A stretch of DNA of 64,000 nucleotides from LMDS01 sp039930465 (lineage in GTDB: Bacteria > Pseudomonadota > Gammaproteobacteria > Burkholderiales > Burkholderiaceae_C): the NCBI GenBank assembly GCA_039930465.1, contig JBDTTU010000003.1, positions 33,172-97,171 of the forward strand, read 5' to 3'. Both the position numbers and the translations under genes were made by a program. Below the pieces are notes generated by a model. That model was not told where the DNA came from and did not search any database. It saw only the letters and a program-made list of their open reading frames with translations. Below, piece after piece: positions 43,808 to 56,531 of this stretch (position 1 is its first letter; every line of letters begins with the position of its first letter).

Positions 43808-44515
43808 TCAGGTGCCGCCGCGCTTGCTGCGATAGGCCTTTCGGTACACGCCGGGCCCCGACATGATCCGGGCCGCCAGAGCGTCGTAGTGCTCGACGCG
43901 CTCTGCCACCATGGGCTCGCAAGTCAGTGTTGGCGTTTCTCGCGGCACCGGGTAGCACTGCGCGATCGGCGTGCCGCGCGGCAGCGTGCCGCTGAAGTCT
44001 GGATCGACCCAGACCGCCGGGAAATTGATGCCGACCGCGTTAAAGCGGTCAGCGTCGACGAGGCCGGTGACGAGGTGGAACGGCAGGTCGTCGCGGTTGA
44101 CCGGGTGCACGGCCATCAGCGACCACCCGGCCTCCAGCTCGATGGTCCAGAAGCTGTTGAACTTGATGGCCGACTGCGCGCCGTGCGCCAGCGGCGAGCC
44201 GGCAATCTGCTCCGGCACGTGAAAGCTGAGTGGCGCGCGCGGATGGCCGCTCAGCGTCAGCGCGGGCAGCGCCCAGTCCCAGCTGAACTGGCCCGCCGCC
44301 ACATGCACGTCGCAGGGCAGCAGCATCATGAAGCCGTGCGTCATGGCGTCGACGAAGGGCGGGCATTGCTTGACGGTGCGGATGGCTCGACCGTGCACGC
44401 CGGAAGGCACACGCGGCGCCATCTGCCGCAGCCAGTCGGGCAGCGCGGCCTGGGCCGGCACCGGGCGCGGCAGCAGGTCGATGAGTGCCGGGTCGCAGCG
44501 GAAGACGATGTTCAT
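43808..44515 (-). CDS. Protein of unknown function (possibly DUF6065-like)
   Basis: This 235-residue soluble protein starts MNIVFRCDPALIDLLPRP. Blocks such as VKQCPPFVDAMTHGFMMLLP, FNSFWTIELEAGWSLMAVHP and FPAVWVDPDF give a mixed alpha/beta protein. It may belong to DUF6065, found in Burkholderiales next to TPR proteins, but this is a weak recollection. There is no signal peptide or membrane helix. Confidence 0.7.
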   Translation of the reverse strand: MNIVFRCDPALIDLLPRPVPAQAALPDWLRQMAPRVPSGVHGRAIRTVKQCPPFVDAMTHGFMMLLPCDVHVAAGQFSWDWALPALTLSGHPRAPLSFHVPEQIAGSPLAHGAQSAIKFNSFWTIELEAGWSLMAVHPVNRDDLPFHLVTGLVDADRFNAVGINFPAVWVDPDFSGTLPRGTPIAQCYPVPRETPTLTCEPMVAERVEHYDALAARIMSGPGVYRKAYRSKRGGT

Positions 44516-44521
44516 GGGTCA

Positions 44522-44562
44522 CGAAGAATAACGCCCTGCCGATCCCGGAGATCGGCAGGGCG
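44522..44562 (-). terminator. Terminator of the glp operon
   Basis: CGCCCTGCCGAT pairs perfectly with ATCGGCAGGGCG across a 7-base loop. On the minus strand TTATTCTT follows. It lies 28 bases beyond the glpV stop and ends the leftward glp transcript. Confidence 0.75.
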
Positions 44563-44590
44563 CAGGGCTCACCTCAGCAGGTTGCGGGCT

Positions 44591-46324
<1,734 letters not shown>

Positions 46325-46401
46325 GTGTGTCTCCTCAGGTGCTTCCCATTGACGTATCGGCAGGCCGGCTGGGAAGGAACGACCGGCTGCCTTTTCAAAC
46401 A

Positions 46402-46710
46402 CTATCCCTTGCGAATGACCAGACCCAACAACAGCATCGAGAAGACGAAGCTGATCCAGATCGACGGCTCGGCTTCGAGGCTGAACCAGGCGATCATCTT
46501 TTCGCTGACGGCGACAAACGCCAGGTTCACGTAGGCCGCGCACAGCAACCCGATGAACAGGCGATCGCCGCGCGTCGTCGCGATCGGCAGCCAGCCCTTG
46601 CGCTCCAAGGTGGGCGACTTGAGCTCCCACACCGTCATGCCGACGAGCATCAGCGCGATGCTGCAGAAGAACACCGCGACGGGCAGGGTCCAGGCCATCC
46701 AATTGAACAT
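46402..46710 (-). CDS. glpU: DUF2160 small membrane protein of the glycerol transporter
   Basis: This 102-residue protein has three hydrophobic helices (WTLPVAVFFCSIALMLVGM; LFIGLLCAAYVNLAF; ISFVFSMLLLGLVI). DUF2160 proteins occur specifically in glpSTPQUV operons, but their role is unknown; an accessory subunit is likely. The gene sits 10 bases after glpQ and 77 before glpV. Confidence 0.9.
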   Translation of the reverse strand: MFNWMAWTLPVAVFFCSIALMLVGMTVWELKSPTLERKGWLPIATTRGDRLFIGLLCAAYVNLAFVAVSEKMIAWFSLEAEPSIWISFVFSMLLLGLVIRKG

Positions 46711-46720
46711 GTCGTGTCTC

Positions 46721-47533
46721 CTAGACGCGGCCCATCGCGAACCCCTTGGCGATGTAGTGCCGCACGAACCAGATCACGATCGCGCCGGGCACGATGGTCA
46801 GTGCGCCGGCCGCGGCGAGCACGCCCCAGTCCATGCCGGAGGCGCTCACCGTGCGCGTCATCACCGCGACGATCGGCTTGGCGTTGACGCTGGTCAAGGT
46901 GCGCGCCATCAGCAGCTCGACCCAGCTGAACATGAAGCAGAAGAACGCCGCCACACCGACGCCAGCCTTGATCAGCGGAATGAAGATGGTCAGGAAGAAG
47001 CGCGGGAACGAGTAGCCGTCGATGTAGGCCGTCTCGTCGATCTCGCGCGGGATGCCGCTCATGAAGCCTTCGAGAATCCACACCGCCAGCGGCACGTTGA
47101 ACAGCAGGTGCGCGAGCGCCACCGCGATGTGCGTGTCCATCAGCCCGAGCGTGGTGTAGAGCTGGAAGAACGGCAGCAGGAACACCGCCGGCGGCGTCAT
47201 GCGGTTGGTCAGCAGCCAGAAGAAGACGTGCTTGTCACCGAGAAAGCTGTAGCGCGAGAACGCGTACGCCGCCGGAAGTGCCACGGTGAGCGACATCACC
47301 ATGTTCATGGCCACGTAGATCATCGAGTTGATGTAGCCCGAGTACCAGGACTCGTCGGTGAAGATGACCTTGTAGTTGTCCCAGGTGAACTGCTTCGGCC
47401 AGAACGAGAAGAGGCTCAGGATCTCCTCGTTCGTCTTGAACGACATGTTGATCATCCAGTAGACCGGCAGGATGGCGAACACGAGGTACAGCACCAGGAA
47501 GATGCTCCGCTTCTTGAAGCGCGAGTCATTCAT
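46721..47533 (-). CDS. glpQ: Glycerol ABC transporter permease
   Basis: This 270-residue MalG-like permease has six helices and the EAA loop (EGFMSGIPREIDETAYIDGY, ending SFPRFFLTIFIPL). Its start overlaps the glpP stop by eight bases. It forms the membrane channel with GlpP. Despite the symbol it is not the glycerophosphodiesterase of E. coli. Confidence 0.92.
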   Translation of the reverse strand: MNDSRFKKRSIFLVLYLVFAILPVYWMINMSFKTNEEILSLFSFWPKQFTWDNYKVIFTDESWYSGYINSMIYVAMNMVMSLTVALPAAYAFSRYSFLGDKHVFFWLLTNRMTPPAVFLLPFFQLYTTLGLMDTHIAVALAHLLFNVPLAVWILEGFMSGIPREIDETAYIDGYSFPRFFLTIFIPLIKAGVGVAAFFCFMFSWVELLMARTLTSVNAKPIVAVMTRTVSASGMDWGVLAAAGALTIVPGAIVIWFVRHYIAKGFAMGRV

Positions 47534-48407
47534 GAGCCGGCCCCTTGTCCGCGGTGCCCACGCGCTGCATCCAGTTGTAGAGGATGAAGCACAGCAGCAG
47601 GATGATCAGGAAGTAGATCAGCGAGAACGCCGCCGCGGGCCCGAGGTCGAATTGGCCGACCGCCTTCTGCGTCAGGTACTGACTCAGGAAGGTTGTCGCA
47701 TTGCCCGGCCCGCCGCCGGTCAGCACGAAGGGCTCGGTGTAGATCATGAAACTGTCCATGAAGCGCAGCAGCACCGCGATCATCAATACGCCGCGCAGCT
47801 TGGGCAGCTGGATGTAGCGGAACACCGCGAACTTCGATGCGCCGTCGATGCTCGCGGCCTGGTAGTACGCGTCTGGGATCGCGCGCAGCCCGGCGAAGCA
47901 CAGCAACGCGACCAGCGGCGTCCAGTGCCACACGTCCATCAAGAGCACCGTGAGCCAGGCGTCGCGCGAGCTGCCGGTGTAGCTGTAGTCGATGCCGAGC
48001 TTGGCGATCGCCGCGCCCATCAGGCCGATGTCGGTGCGGCCGTAGATCTGCCAGATCGTGCCGACCACGTTCCACGGAATCAGCAGCGAGATCGCCACCA
48101 GCACCAGAACAGCCGACGACTTCCAGCCCTTGGCCGGCATCGACAGCGCCAGCCCGATGCCCAGCGGAATCTCGACAAGCAGCACCGAGAGCGAGAACAC
48201 GATCTGGCGCACCAGCGCGTCGAGCAGTTCGTCGTCGCGCATCACCGACTTGAACCACTCGGTGCCGACGAAGACGCGGCGCTCGGGCGAGATGATGTCC
48301 TGCACCGAGTAGTTCACCACCGTCATCAGCGGCAGGATGGCCGAGAAGGCCACGCACAGGATCACCGGCAGGATCAGGAACCAGGCTTTCTGGTTGACGG
48401 GCTTCAT
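47526..48407 (-). CDS. glpP: Glycerol ABC transporter permease
   Basis: This 293-residue MalF-like permease has six helices and the EAA loop (LRAIPDAYYQAASIDGASKF). The ATG overlaps the glpT stop (ATGA) and GAGGTGAG serves as ribosome site. It is the partner of GlpQ. Confidence 0.92.
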   Translation of the reverse strand: MKPVNQKAWFLILPVILCVAFSAILPLMTVVNYSVQDIISPERRVFVGTEWFKSVMRDDELLDALVRQIVFSLSVLLVEIPLGIGLALSMPAKGWKSSAVLVLVAISLLIPWNVVGTIWQIYGRTDIGLMGAAIAKLGIDYSYTGSSRDAWLTVLLMDVWHWTPLVALLCFAGLRAIPDAYYQAASIDGASKFAVFRYIQLPKLRGVLMIAVLLRFMDSFMIYTEPFVLTGGGPGNATTFLSQYLTQKAVGQFDLGPAAAFSLIYFLIILLLCFILYNWMQRVGTADKGPAHE

Positions 48408-49546
48408 GCGCTCACCTCGGCGTGGATGTGGACCGCCGGGCCGGCGGGCCCCGATCCCAGGCCTTCGATCAAGCGGTCGTCGCTGCCGTAGTAGCAGGTG
48501 TGCGCGCCGGTCACCTTGAGCCAGACCCGCTCGCCGACCCGCGGCACGGGCGAATCACGGTCAAGCCGCGCGCGCAGCGGCATCTCGCCGCAACGTGCCG
48601 TGAGCAGCCAGTAGGTGCCGACATCCTGCAATTGCAGCACCTCGATCGGCAGCGCAGTCGGGTCGTCGGCCGGGGCGAGCGACACGTATTCCGGCCGCAC
48701 GCCGAGCGTGAAGCTGCCAGCCGCCGCGAACCGTGCCGGGTCGCTCGCCGATTGCAGGGTGTGGCCACCGACTTCGACGCCGCGCCCGTTCCAGCGTGCG
48801 GGCAGGAAGTTCATGCCGGGCGACCCGATGAAGTGGCCAACGAAGGCGTGCGTGGGTCGCTCGAACAGCTCGGACGCGCTGCCGATCTGCACCGCGCGGC
48901 CGCGCGTCATCACGACCACTTGGTCCGCAAAGGTCAGCGCTTCGACCTGGTCGTGGGTCACGTAGATCAGCGTCAGCTTCAGCTCGTGGTGGATCTGCTT
49001 GAGCTTGCGGCGCAGCTGCCATTTGAGGTGCGGGTCGATCACGGTCAGCGGCTCGTCGAACAGCACGGCACTCACGTCTTCGCGCACCAGGCCGCGCCCG
49101 AGCGAGATCTTCTGCTTTGCGTCGGCGGCGAGGCCGGCGGCACGCATGTCGAGCTGGTCGCTCATTTCCAGCATCTCGGCGATCTTGCCAACACGCTGCG
49201 CGATCTTGTCGGCGGCCACGCCACGATTGCGAAGCGGGAACGCGAGGTTCTCGGCCACCGTCATCGTGTCGTAGATGACCGGAAACTGGAACACCTGCGC
49301 GATGTTGCGCTGCTGCGGCGTGCGCGCCGTGACGTCGACACCGTCGTACTTGACGCTGCCCTGCGACGGCGTGACCAGGCCCGAAACGATGTTGAGCAGC
49401 GTGGTCTTGCCACAGCCCGAGGGGCCCAGCAGCGCGTACGCGCCGCCGTCGTCGAAGCTCATCTTCAGCGGCAGCAGTGCGTAGTCTTCGTCGCGCTGCG
49501 GGTTTGGCTTGTAGGCATGCGCCAGGTCGAGATCGATGCGGGCCAT
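48404..49546 (-). CDS. glpT: Glycerol ABC transporter ATP-binding protein
   Basis: This 380-residue ATPase of the sugar/glycerol type has Walker A GPSGCGKTT, an unusual signature region AADAKQKISLGRGLV (the LSGGQ is replaced), Walker B AVLFDEPLTVID, and a C-terminal TOBE domain. The degenerate signature suggests an asymmetric pair with GlpS. It begins four bases downstream of glpS. It is not the glycerol-3-phosphate antiporter of the same symbol. Confidence 0.92.
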   Translation of the reverse strand: MARIDLDLAHAYKPNPQRDEDYALLPLKMSFDDGGAYALLGPSGCGKTTLLNIVSGLVTPSQGSVKYDGVDVTARTPQQRNIAQVFQFPVIYDTMTVAENLAFPLRNRGVAADKIAQRVGKIAEMLEMSDQLDMRAAGLAADAKQKISLGRGLVREDVSAVLFDEPLTVIDPHLKWQLRRKLKQIHHELKLTLIYVTHDQVEALTFADQVVVMTRGRAVQIGSASELFERPTHAFVGHFIGSPGMNFLPARWNGRGVEVGGHTLQSASDPARFAAAGSFTLGVRPEYVSLAPADDPTALPIEVLQLQDVGTYWLLTARCGEMPLRARLDRDSPVPRVGERVWLKVTGAHTCYYGSDDRLIEGLGSGPAGPAVHIHAEVSA

Positions 49547-49549
49547 GGT

Positions 49550-50614
49550 TCAGGCTTTCCCGGGTGCGACGAGCAGGTTGCCGTCGGCGCCGAACACATA
49601 GGCCTGGGCCGGGTTCAGGTACAGCGTGACCGCTTCACCGAGGCCGAACACGTGCACGCCGGTGAGTTGCGCCACCAGCTCGCCGATCGGCGTGTGCACA
49701 TGCACGAAGGTGTCGGAGCCGGCGATTTCGGCCAGCTCGACCTTGCCGGGCAAGGCCAGGTCGCCGTCGCGGGCCTGCACGCGCAGGGCACCCGCGCGCA
49801 CGCCGAGCGTGAGCGCCTCGGAGCGGTTCGCAGGCAGGGCGATCTGCAAGACCACACCCCCCGGCAGCGCCACGCCGCTTGCGTTCGCCGTGCCTGCGAT
49901 CAGGTTCATCGGCGGGTCGCTGAAAGCACGTGCGACGCGGATCGACTTCGGCCGGTGGAACACCTCGGCCGTCGGCCCGTATTGCAGCAATTCACCGGCG
50001 TCCATCACCGCGGTGTAACCGCCGAGCAGCAGGGCTTCGGTGGGTTCGGTGGTGGCGTAGACCACGGTCGACTGGCCGTTCGCGAACAGTTGCGAGAGTT
50101 CGTCGCGCAGTTCTTCGCGCAGCTTGTAGTCGAGGTTCACGAGCGGTTCGTCGAGCAGCATCAGCGGCGCGTTCTTCGCCAGTGCGCGCGCCAACGCCAC
50201 ACGCTGCTGCTGGCCACCCGAGAGTTCGGCCGGCAGGCGTTTCAGGAAAGGTTCGATGTGCAGTTTGGCCGCCAGTTCGTTGACGCGCGCCGCGACGTTC
50301 GCTTCCTTGCGCAGCTTCAGCGGCGAGGCGATGTTGTCGGCCACCGTCATCGACGGGTAGTTGATGAACTGCTGGTAGACCATGGCCACGTTGCGCTCGC
50401 GCACCGGCTTGCCGGTCACGTCGATGCCGTCGGCGAGCACGCGGCCCTTGGCCGGCGCGTCCAGGCCCGCCATCACCCGCATCAGCGTGGTCTTGCCGGC
50501 CTGTGTGGCGCCCAGCAGCACGGTCACGGCCAGCGGCACCAGTGTGAGATCGAGTGGGTACAGGTGGGTTCTGGCCCCCACCCGCTGTTCGATGCGTTCG
50601 AGCATCAGTTCCAT
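49550..50614 (-). CDS. glpS: Glycerol ABC transporter ATP-binding protein
   Basis: This 354-residue ATPase has a GATQAGKTT Walker A (Gln and Ala where most have Gly-Ser-Gly), a full signature LSGGQQQRVALARAL and Walker B LMLLDEPLVNLD. Its H-loop reads VYATTEPTEA, so the usual switch His is replaced by Thr. A TOBE domain closes it. The ATG follows GGAG and overlaps the glpD stop by ten bases. With GlpT it forms a heterodimer with complementary defects. Confidence 0.91.
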   Translation of the reverse strand: MELMLERIEQRVGARTHLYPLDLTLVPLAVTVLLGATQAGKTTLMRVMAGLDAPAKGRVLADGIDVTGKPVRERNVAMVYQQFINYPSMTVADNIASPLKLRKEANVAARVNELAAKLHIEPFLKRLPAELSGGQQQRVALARALAKNAPLMLLDEPLVNLDYKLREELRDELSQLFANGQSTVVYATTEPTEALLLGGYTAVMDAGELLQYGPTAEVFHRPKSIRVARAFSDPPMNLIAGTANASGVALPGGVVLQIALPANRSEALTLGVRAGALRVQARDGDLALPGKVELAEIAGSDTFVHVHTPIGELVAQLTGVHVFGLGEAVTLYLNPAQAYVFGADGNLLVAPGKA

Positions 50615-52227
50615 GCGGGCTCCGTGGTGCGGGTGCTGATGTTCGGGGCTGCTGTTGCGGCGTCGGGCCAGTTGGTGGCGCACCAGCGTGCGACAGCGGC
50701 GCGCTCGGCGGCGTTCAGGTGCAGGCCGAGCTTGCTGCGCCGCCACAGCACGTCGTCGGCGCTGCGCGCCCACTCGTGGTCGTGCAGGTAGTTCAGCTCG
50801 GCTTCGAAGAGGCCAGGCGCGACCTCGGAGCCCAGGTCGGCTGCGAGCAGGGCGTCGATGCGGGTGCCGTAGGCCCGCGCCAGGCGTTGGCACAACGCGG
50901 CTGGCAGTTGTGGGTAACGCAGGGCAACGGCCTGGGCGAAGCGGTTGAAATCGGTGTCGGGGCGTTGCGCCGCGCCGATCCACTTGCTCAGGTCACCCCC
51001 TGGCAACGACGCAGCGTGGGTCCAGGCGCCGCGCTTCGCGGCGCTGCCGAGCGGCGCCATCAGCATGTCGGCGGCTTCTTCGGCGAGCTTGCGGAAGGTC
51101 GTGATCTTGCCGCCCCACACGGTCAACAGCGGAGCTTGAGCAGTATCAAGTTCGAGCAGGTAGTCGCGTGTCACGGCCGAAGGGTCGCCCGATTCGTCGT
51201 CGAGCAGCGGGCGCACGCCGGCGTAGCTCCAGACCACGTCTTTCGGCTTCACCGGCTTGGCGAAATAGCGACTCGCCTGCTCGCACAGATAGGCGGTTTC
51301 GCTCTCGTCGATGCGCGCTTCGCCTACGGCACCGTGGTGCTCCACGTCGGTCGTGCCGATCAGCGTGAAGTCGTCTTCATAGGGGATCGCGAAGATGATG
51401 CGCTTGTCGGGGTTCTGGAAGATGTAGGCGTGGTCATGGTCGAACATCTTCGCAACGACGATATGGCTGCCCTTCACGAGCCGCAACGATTTGGCGCGTG
51501 GCACGTGCGCGTGTTCGGCGAGGAACTGCGCTGCCCATGGGCCGGCGGCGTTCACAAGTGCCCGCGCGGTCAACTCTCGCTGCTCACCGGCTGCGCTTTC
51601 GAGGCGCACGCGCCATGCTGCGGCGCCGCGCTTCGCATCGACGCAGCGCCAGCGCGTGAGCACCTCGGCGCCGTGTTCGCGGGCGTCCATCGCGTTCAGC
51701 ACGACGAGGCGGGCGTCGTTGACCCAGCCGTCGGAATAGACGAAGCCCTTGGTGAATATCGGCTTGAGCGGCTTGCCCGCAGCATGTGCGCGCAGGTCCA
51801 CGGTGCGCGAGCCGGGCAGCACTTCGCGCCGGGCGAGGTGGTCGTAGAGGAACAGCCCGATGCGGATCATCCAGACCGGCCTCATGCCCGGGTCGTGCGG
51901 CATCACGAAACGCAGCGGCCACATGATGTGCGGCGCGCTCTTGAGCAGCACCTCGCGCTCGGCCAGTGCCTTGCGCACGAGCGAGAACTCGTAGTACTCC
52001 AGGTAACGCAAGCCACCGTGGATCAGCTTGGTGCTCGACGACGAGGTGTGCGCGGCCAGGTCGTCCTTCTCGCACAGCAAGACCGACAGGCCACGCCCGG
52101 CCAGGTCGCGCGCGATGCCGGCACCGTTGATGCCGCCGCCGACCACGAGCACGTCAAACGCCTGCGAAGGCGCGATGCGGGTGTCGCCTGCCGGCCGCAG
52201 GGGCGGGCTGGATTCGGTGGGGCTCAA
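50605..52227 (-). CDS. glpD: Glycerol-3-phosphate dehydrogenase (FAD)
   Basis: This 540-residue membrane-associated flavoenzyme passes electrons from glycerol-3-phosphate to quinone. It has the FAD site VLVVGGGINGAGIARDLAGR, SSSSTKLIHGGLRYLE and VWGGKITTFRKLAE. The start is TTG 52227, fixed by GAGGAG five bases upstream; a GTG further up is in frame but lacks such a site. It is the first gene of the leftward operon. Confidence 0.95.
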   Translation of the reverse strand: MSPTESSPPLRPAGDTRIAPSQAFDVLVVGGGINGAGIARDLAGRGLSVLLCEKDDLAAHTSSSSTKLIHGGLRYLEYYEFSLVRKALAEREVLLKSAPHIMWPLRFVMPHDPGMRPVWMIRIGLFLYDHLARREVLPGSRTVDLRAHAAGKPLKPIFTKGFVYSDGWVNDARLVVLNAMDAREHGAEVLTRWRCVDAKRGAAAWRVRLESAAGEQRELTARALVNAAGPWAAQFLAEHAHVPRAKSLRLVKGSHIVVAKMFDHDHAYIFQNPDKRIIFAIPYEDDFTLIGTTDVEHHGAVGEARIDESETAYLCEQASRYFAKPVKPKDVVWSYAGVRPLLDDESGDPSAVTRDYLLELDTAQAPLLTVWGGKITTFRKLAEEAADMLMAPLGSAAKRGAWTHAASLPGGDLSKWIGAAQRPDTDFNRFAQAVALRYPQLPAALCQRLARAYGTRIDALLAADLGSEVAPGLFEAELNYLHDHEWARSADDVLWRRSKLGLHLNAAERAAVARWCATNWPDAATAAPNISTRTTEPAWN

Positions 52228-52290
52228 CAGGTCTCCTCGGTCTTGAACGAAGCGCACATTCGAATCGCTGCGAATGACGCCGAGATGAAG

Positions 52291-52310
52291 GTTCGTTTTT
52301 GTTCGTTTAT
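52291..52310. promoter_or_regulatory. Candidate GlpR operator: tandem GTTCGTTTWT repeats
   Basis: GTTCGTTTTT and GTTCGTTTAT lie back to back (10-base phase) in the AT-rich divergent region between glpD and glpR. GTTCG-type repeats resemble operators of DeoR/GlpR regulators. Both operons could be repressed from here. Confidence 0.5.
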
Positions 52311-52430
52311 GTTGTTCTGCTTTCTATTGTTAGCCTAACACTTCACAAAGCGCAAGCGCGGTTTCCGCAATGGAAGCGCGGCAGTGGTTCGCTACGCTCA
52401 CGCGCACCGCTTCGTTTGCCACTGCCCATC

Positions 52431-53206
52431 ATGACGCCGAACCCCCGCCAGGCCCTGCTGCTCACCGAAGTGCGCGGCCGCGGTTCGGTCTCGGTCGAAG
52501 CGCTGGCCGAGCAGTTCGCCGTGACCTTGCAGACCGTGCGGCGCGACGTGAAGCTGTTGTCCGACGCCGGCCTGCTGGCGCGCTTTCACGGCGGTGTGCG
52601 GGTGCCGAGCTCGACCACCGAGAACATCGAGTACCTGCAGCGCCAGATGCTCAACGAGCAGGCCAAGCAGCGCATCGCGCGCACGGTGGCGGCGGCCGTG
52701 CCGGCGGGCTGCTCGCTGATCATCAACATCGGCACCACCACCGAAGCGATTGCACGCGAGCTGCTGCGCCACAAGGGCCTGCGCGTGATCACGAACAACC
52801 TGAACGTGGCGGCGATCCTGTCAGACAACCCCGACTGCGAAGTCATCGTGGCCGGTGGCATCGTGCGCGCGCGCGACCGCGGCATCGTGGGCGAAGTGAC
52901 GGTCGAGTTCATCAAGCAGTTCAAGGTCGACATCGGCCTGATCGGCATCTCGGGCATCGAGGCCGACGGCACGCTGCGCGACTACGACTACCGCGAAGTG
53001 AAAGTGGCGCGCGCGATCATCGATCACTCGCGCGAGGTCTGGGTCGCCGCCGACCACAGCAAGTTCAACCGCCCGGCGATGGTCGAGCTGGCGCGCTTCG
53101 ATGAGGTCGATATGCTGTTCACCGATGCCGCGCCGCCAGTGCCGTTCCCGCATCTGCTGCGCGAGGCCGGCGTGAACTGCGTGACCTGCGAATCGGAGGA
53201 AAACCC

Positions 53207-53210
<4 letters not shown>
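52431..53210 (+). CDS. glpR: DeoR/GlpR-family transcriptional repressor
   Basis: This 259-residue protein has an N-terminal winged helix (VSVEALAEQFAVTLQTVRRD) and the DeoR sugar-phosphate sensor domain (SLIINIGTTTEAIARELL; DYDYREVKVARAII). It should bind glycerol-3-phosphate and repress the glp genes when it is absent. It overlaps glpK by four bases (ATGA) and is divergent from glpD. Confidence 0.93.
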
Positions 53211-54709
<1,499 letters not shown>

Positions 54710-54722
54710 AGCCAAGCGCGCA

Positions 54723-54750
54723 GGCTGCTGACACCACGTTGTCAGCAGCC
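54723..54750 (+). terminator. Perfect stem-loop after glpK
   Basis: GGCTGCTGACA and TGTCAGCAGCC form an 11-pair stem with a 6-base loop, 14 bases after the glpK stop. There is no T-run, so it may be a weak terminator or an RNA-stabilising end. Confidence 0.5.
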
Positions 54751-54794
54751 CGGCAGCACCATGAGCGCCTCTTCAACACCACCAGGAGCACCTC

Positions 54795-55178
54795 ATGGAA
54801 CACACGACAAACCACGCCATCAACTGGTTCGAGATTCCGGTCGGCAACCTCGATCGCGCGACGGCTTTCTACGAAACCCTGCTTGCCAGGCCGCTGCGCC
54901 GCGAGACCATGGGCGCGAGCCAGCTCGGCGTGTTCAGTTATGACGAAACCGGCGTCGGCGGTTGCCTGATCGCCGGCAGCGAGGTGCCTGCACCGGCGGC
55001 CGACGGCACCCTGATCTACCTCAACGCGAAACCTTCGCTCGACGCGGTGCTGGCGCGTGTCGAAGCGGCAGGCGGGCGCATCACCACGCCGAAAGTGCAG
55101 TTGCCGGGCGACATGGGCTGCTTCGCCCACATCACCGACACAGAAGGCAACCGCGTCGGCCTGCACGCGCTGGTCTGA
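54795..55178 (+). CDS. VOC family protein (glyoxalase-like)
   Basis: This 127-residue protein starts after AGGAGCACCTC. Its paired beta-alpha-beta-beta-beta modules include NWFEIPVGNLDRATAFYETL and GDMGCFAHITDTEGNRVGLH. His and Glu metal positions are partly present. Such proteins act in detoxification or as dioxygenase relatives. The activity is unknown. It precedes a WYL regulator, which may control it. Confidence 0.87.
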   Translation: MEHTTNHAINWFEIPVGNLDRATAFYETLLARPLRRETMGASQLGVFSYDETGVGGCLIAGSEVPAPAADGTLIYLNAKPSLDAVLARVEAAGGRITTPKVQLPGDMGCFAHITDTEGNRVGLHALV

Positions 55179-55240
55179 GCGCGGGCACGGCGCCGCCAGG
55201 GCTGTCATCATCCAAACGATGAACGCAAAGGCCTCATCAA

Positions 55241-55951
55241 ATGCGCCGCGCTGAGCGCCTGTTCCAGATCGTGCAGCTGATTCGTGGCCGGCGCTTGAGC
55301 ACGGCCGCGTTTCTGGCCGGGCGGCTCGAAGTGTCAGAGCGAACCGTGTACCGCGACGTGGCCGAGCTGATGGCACAAGGTGTGCCGATCGAAGGCGAAG
55401 CCGGCGTGGGCTACCGCATGCAAGCGGGTTTCGACCTGCCACCCCTCATGTTCACCAAAGACGAAGCCCAGGCGCTGGTCGCCTCGGTGCGCATCGCGCA
55501 GGCGCGGCTCGACGTGGCGCTCAGCCGCCATGCCGAGACGGCGCTGTCGAAGATCCTCTCGGTGTTGCCGGCGGCGGCGCGGGCCGCGGCCGAAAGCCTC
55601 GCGCTCTACGCGCCGCCGGTCGGCCCCGACCCGGCGACGCGCACCCGGCTCGAAACACTGCGCGTGGCGGTCGAGGCGCGCTGCAAGATCCGCATGGCCT
55701 ACACCGACCTCAAGGGCCAGCGCAGCGAGCGTGTGGTTCGGCCGCTGGGCTGTTTCTACTGGAGTTCGGTGTGGACGCTCGCGGCCTGGTGTGAAACCCG
55801 CGAAGCGTTCCGCAGCTTCCGGGTCGACCTGATCGGCGAACTGCAGGTGCTGGAAGAGCACTTTCGCGACGAGCCCGGCAAGACGCTGGCAGACCTGTTC
55901 CGTCAGATCGAGTCGCAGATGGCCGAGCGCGACAGCAGCACCGACGCCTGA
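55241..55951 (+). CDS. YafY-type HTH and WYL domain transcriptional regulator
   Basis: This 236-residue protein has an N-terminal winged helix (RRLSTAAFLAGRLEVSERTV, YRDV) and a WYL-type sensor domain (KIRMAYTDLKGQRSERVV; FYWSSVWTLAAWCETRE). Relatives often stand next to a VOC gene, as here, and may respond to small ligands or nucleic acid damage. It begins 62 bases after the VOC gene on the same strand. Confidence 0.9.
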   Translation: MRRAERLFQIVQLIRGRRLSTAAFLAGRLEVSERTVYRDVAELMAQGVPIEGEAGVGYRMQAGFDLPPLMFTKDEAQALVASVRIAQARLDVALSRHAETALSKILSVLPAAARAAAESLALYAPPVGPDPATRTRLETLRVAVEARCKIRMAYTDLKGQRSERVVRPLGCFYWSSVWTLAAWCETREAFRSFRVDLIGELQVLEEHFRDEPGKTLADLFRQIESQMAERDSSTDA

Positions 55952-55964
55952 AGTGCGCCGTCTT

Positions 55965-56531
55965 TCAGGCTGCCTTGGGAATCTGCCCGACCCAGCTGCG
56001 CTCCATCTCCTCAAAGAGTTCGTGGTCGACTTCGCTCACGTCGGCCGGCTGCGCCGAGTCGAGCCCGGCGAAGACGCTGATCCTCGAGGCCGGGCCTTCC
56101 AACATATCTTGTGATTCGCGCGCGGCTTCGACCGGCTTGTTCTTCACCAGCACCGCCAGGCGCGAGCGCAACTCGGCCAGGCCCACCGGCGACCAGTCGC
56201 GCACGAGGCGCTCCAGTTCGTCGAGCGCACGCGCCAGCACTTTTTGTGGAAGTTTGTCCACGCCTTCAAAGCCGCTGCGCTGCATGGTGCGCTCGACCAG
56301 CGCCAGGGCGCGCACCAGATCGCGCGAAGCCGGGTGCTGCTCGAGCATGAAGAACAGATCGGCGCGCATGCGGCGCACATGTTTGCGTTCGGTGGCGCGG
56401 GCCTGCTCGATCAACGTACTGCGGGCCACGCCCAGGCTGATTTCGCCGTTCTGCAAACTCAGCGGCCGCTTGAAGAACGCACCCACCGAGTGGAGCGACT
56501 GGCCGATCTGCGATTTCAGGTCTTGCTTCAT
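55965..56531 (-). CDS. Helical protein of unknown function
   Basis: This 188-residue mostly helical, charged protein has no signal peptide (MKQDLKSQIGQSLHSVGAFF). The segment RATERKHVRRMRADLFFMLE and regular heptad spacing suggest a coiled coil. It may belong to a Burkholderiales-specific family. An in-frame GTG nine bases upstream is an alternative start. It converges on the WYL gene (13-base gap). Confidence 0.7.
   Translation of the reverse strand: MKQDLKSQIGQSLHSVGAFFKRPLSLQNGEISLGVARSTLIEQARATERKHVRRMRADLFFMLEQHPASRDLVRALALVERTMQRSGFEGVDKLPQKVLARALDELERLVRDWSPVGLAELRSRLAVLVKNKPVEAARESQDMLEGPASRISVFAGLDSAQPADVSEVDHELFEEMERSWVGQIPKAA

Noticed and set aside
48422..50791. 789-codon open frame on the plus strand
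   Set aside because: It is opposite glpT and glpS, which have full ATPase motifs.
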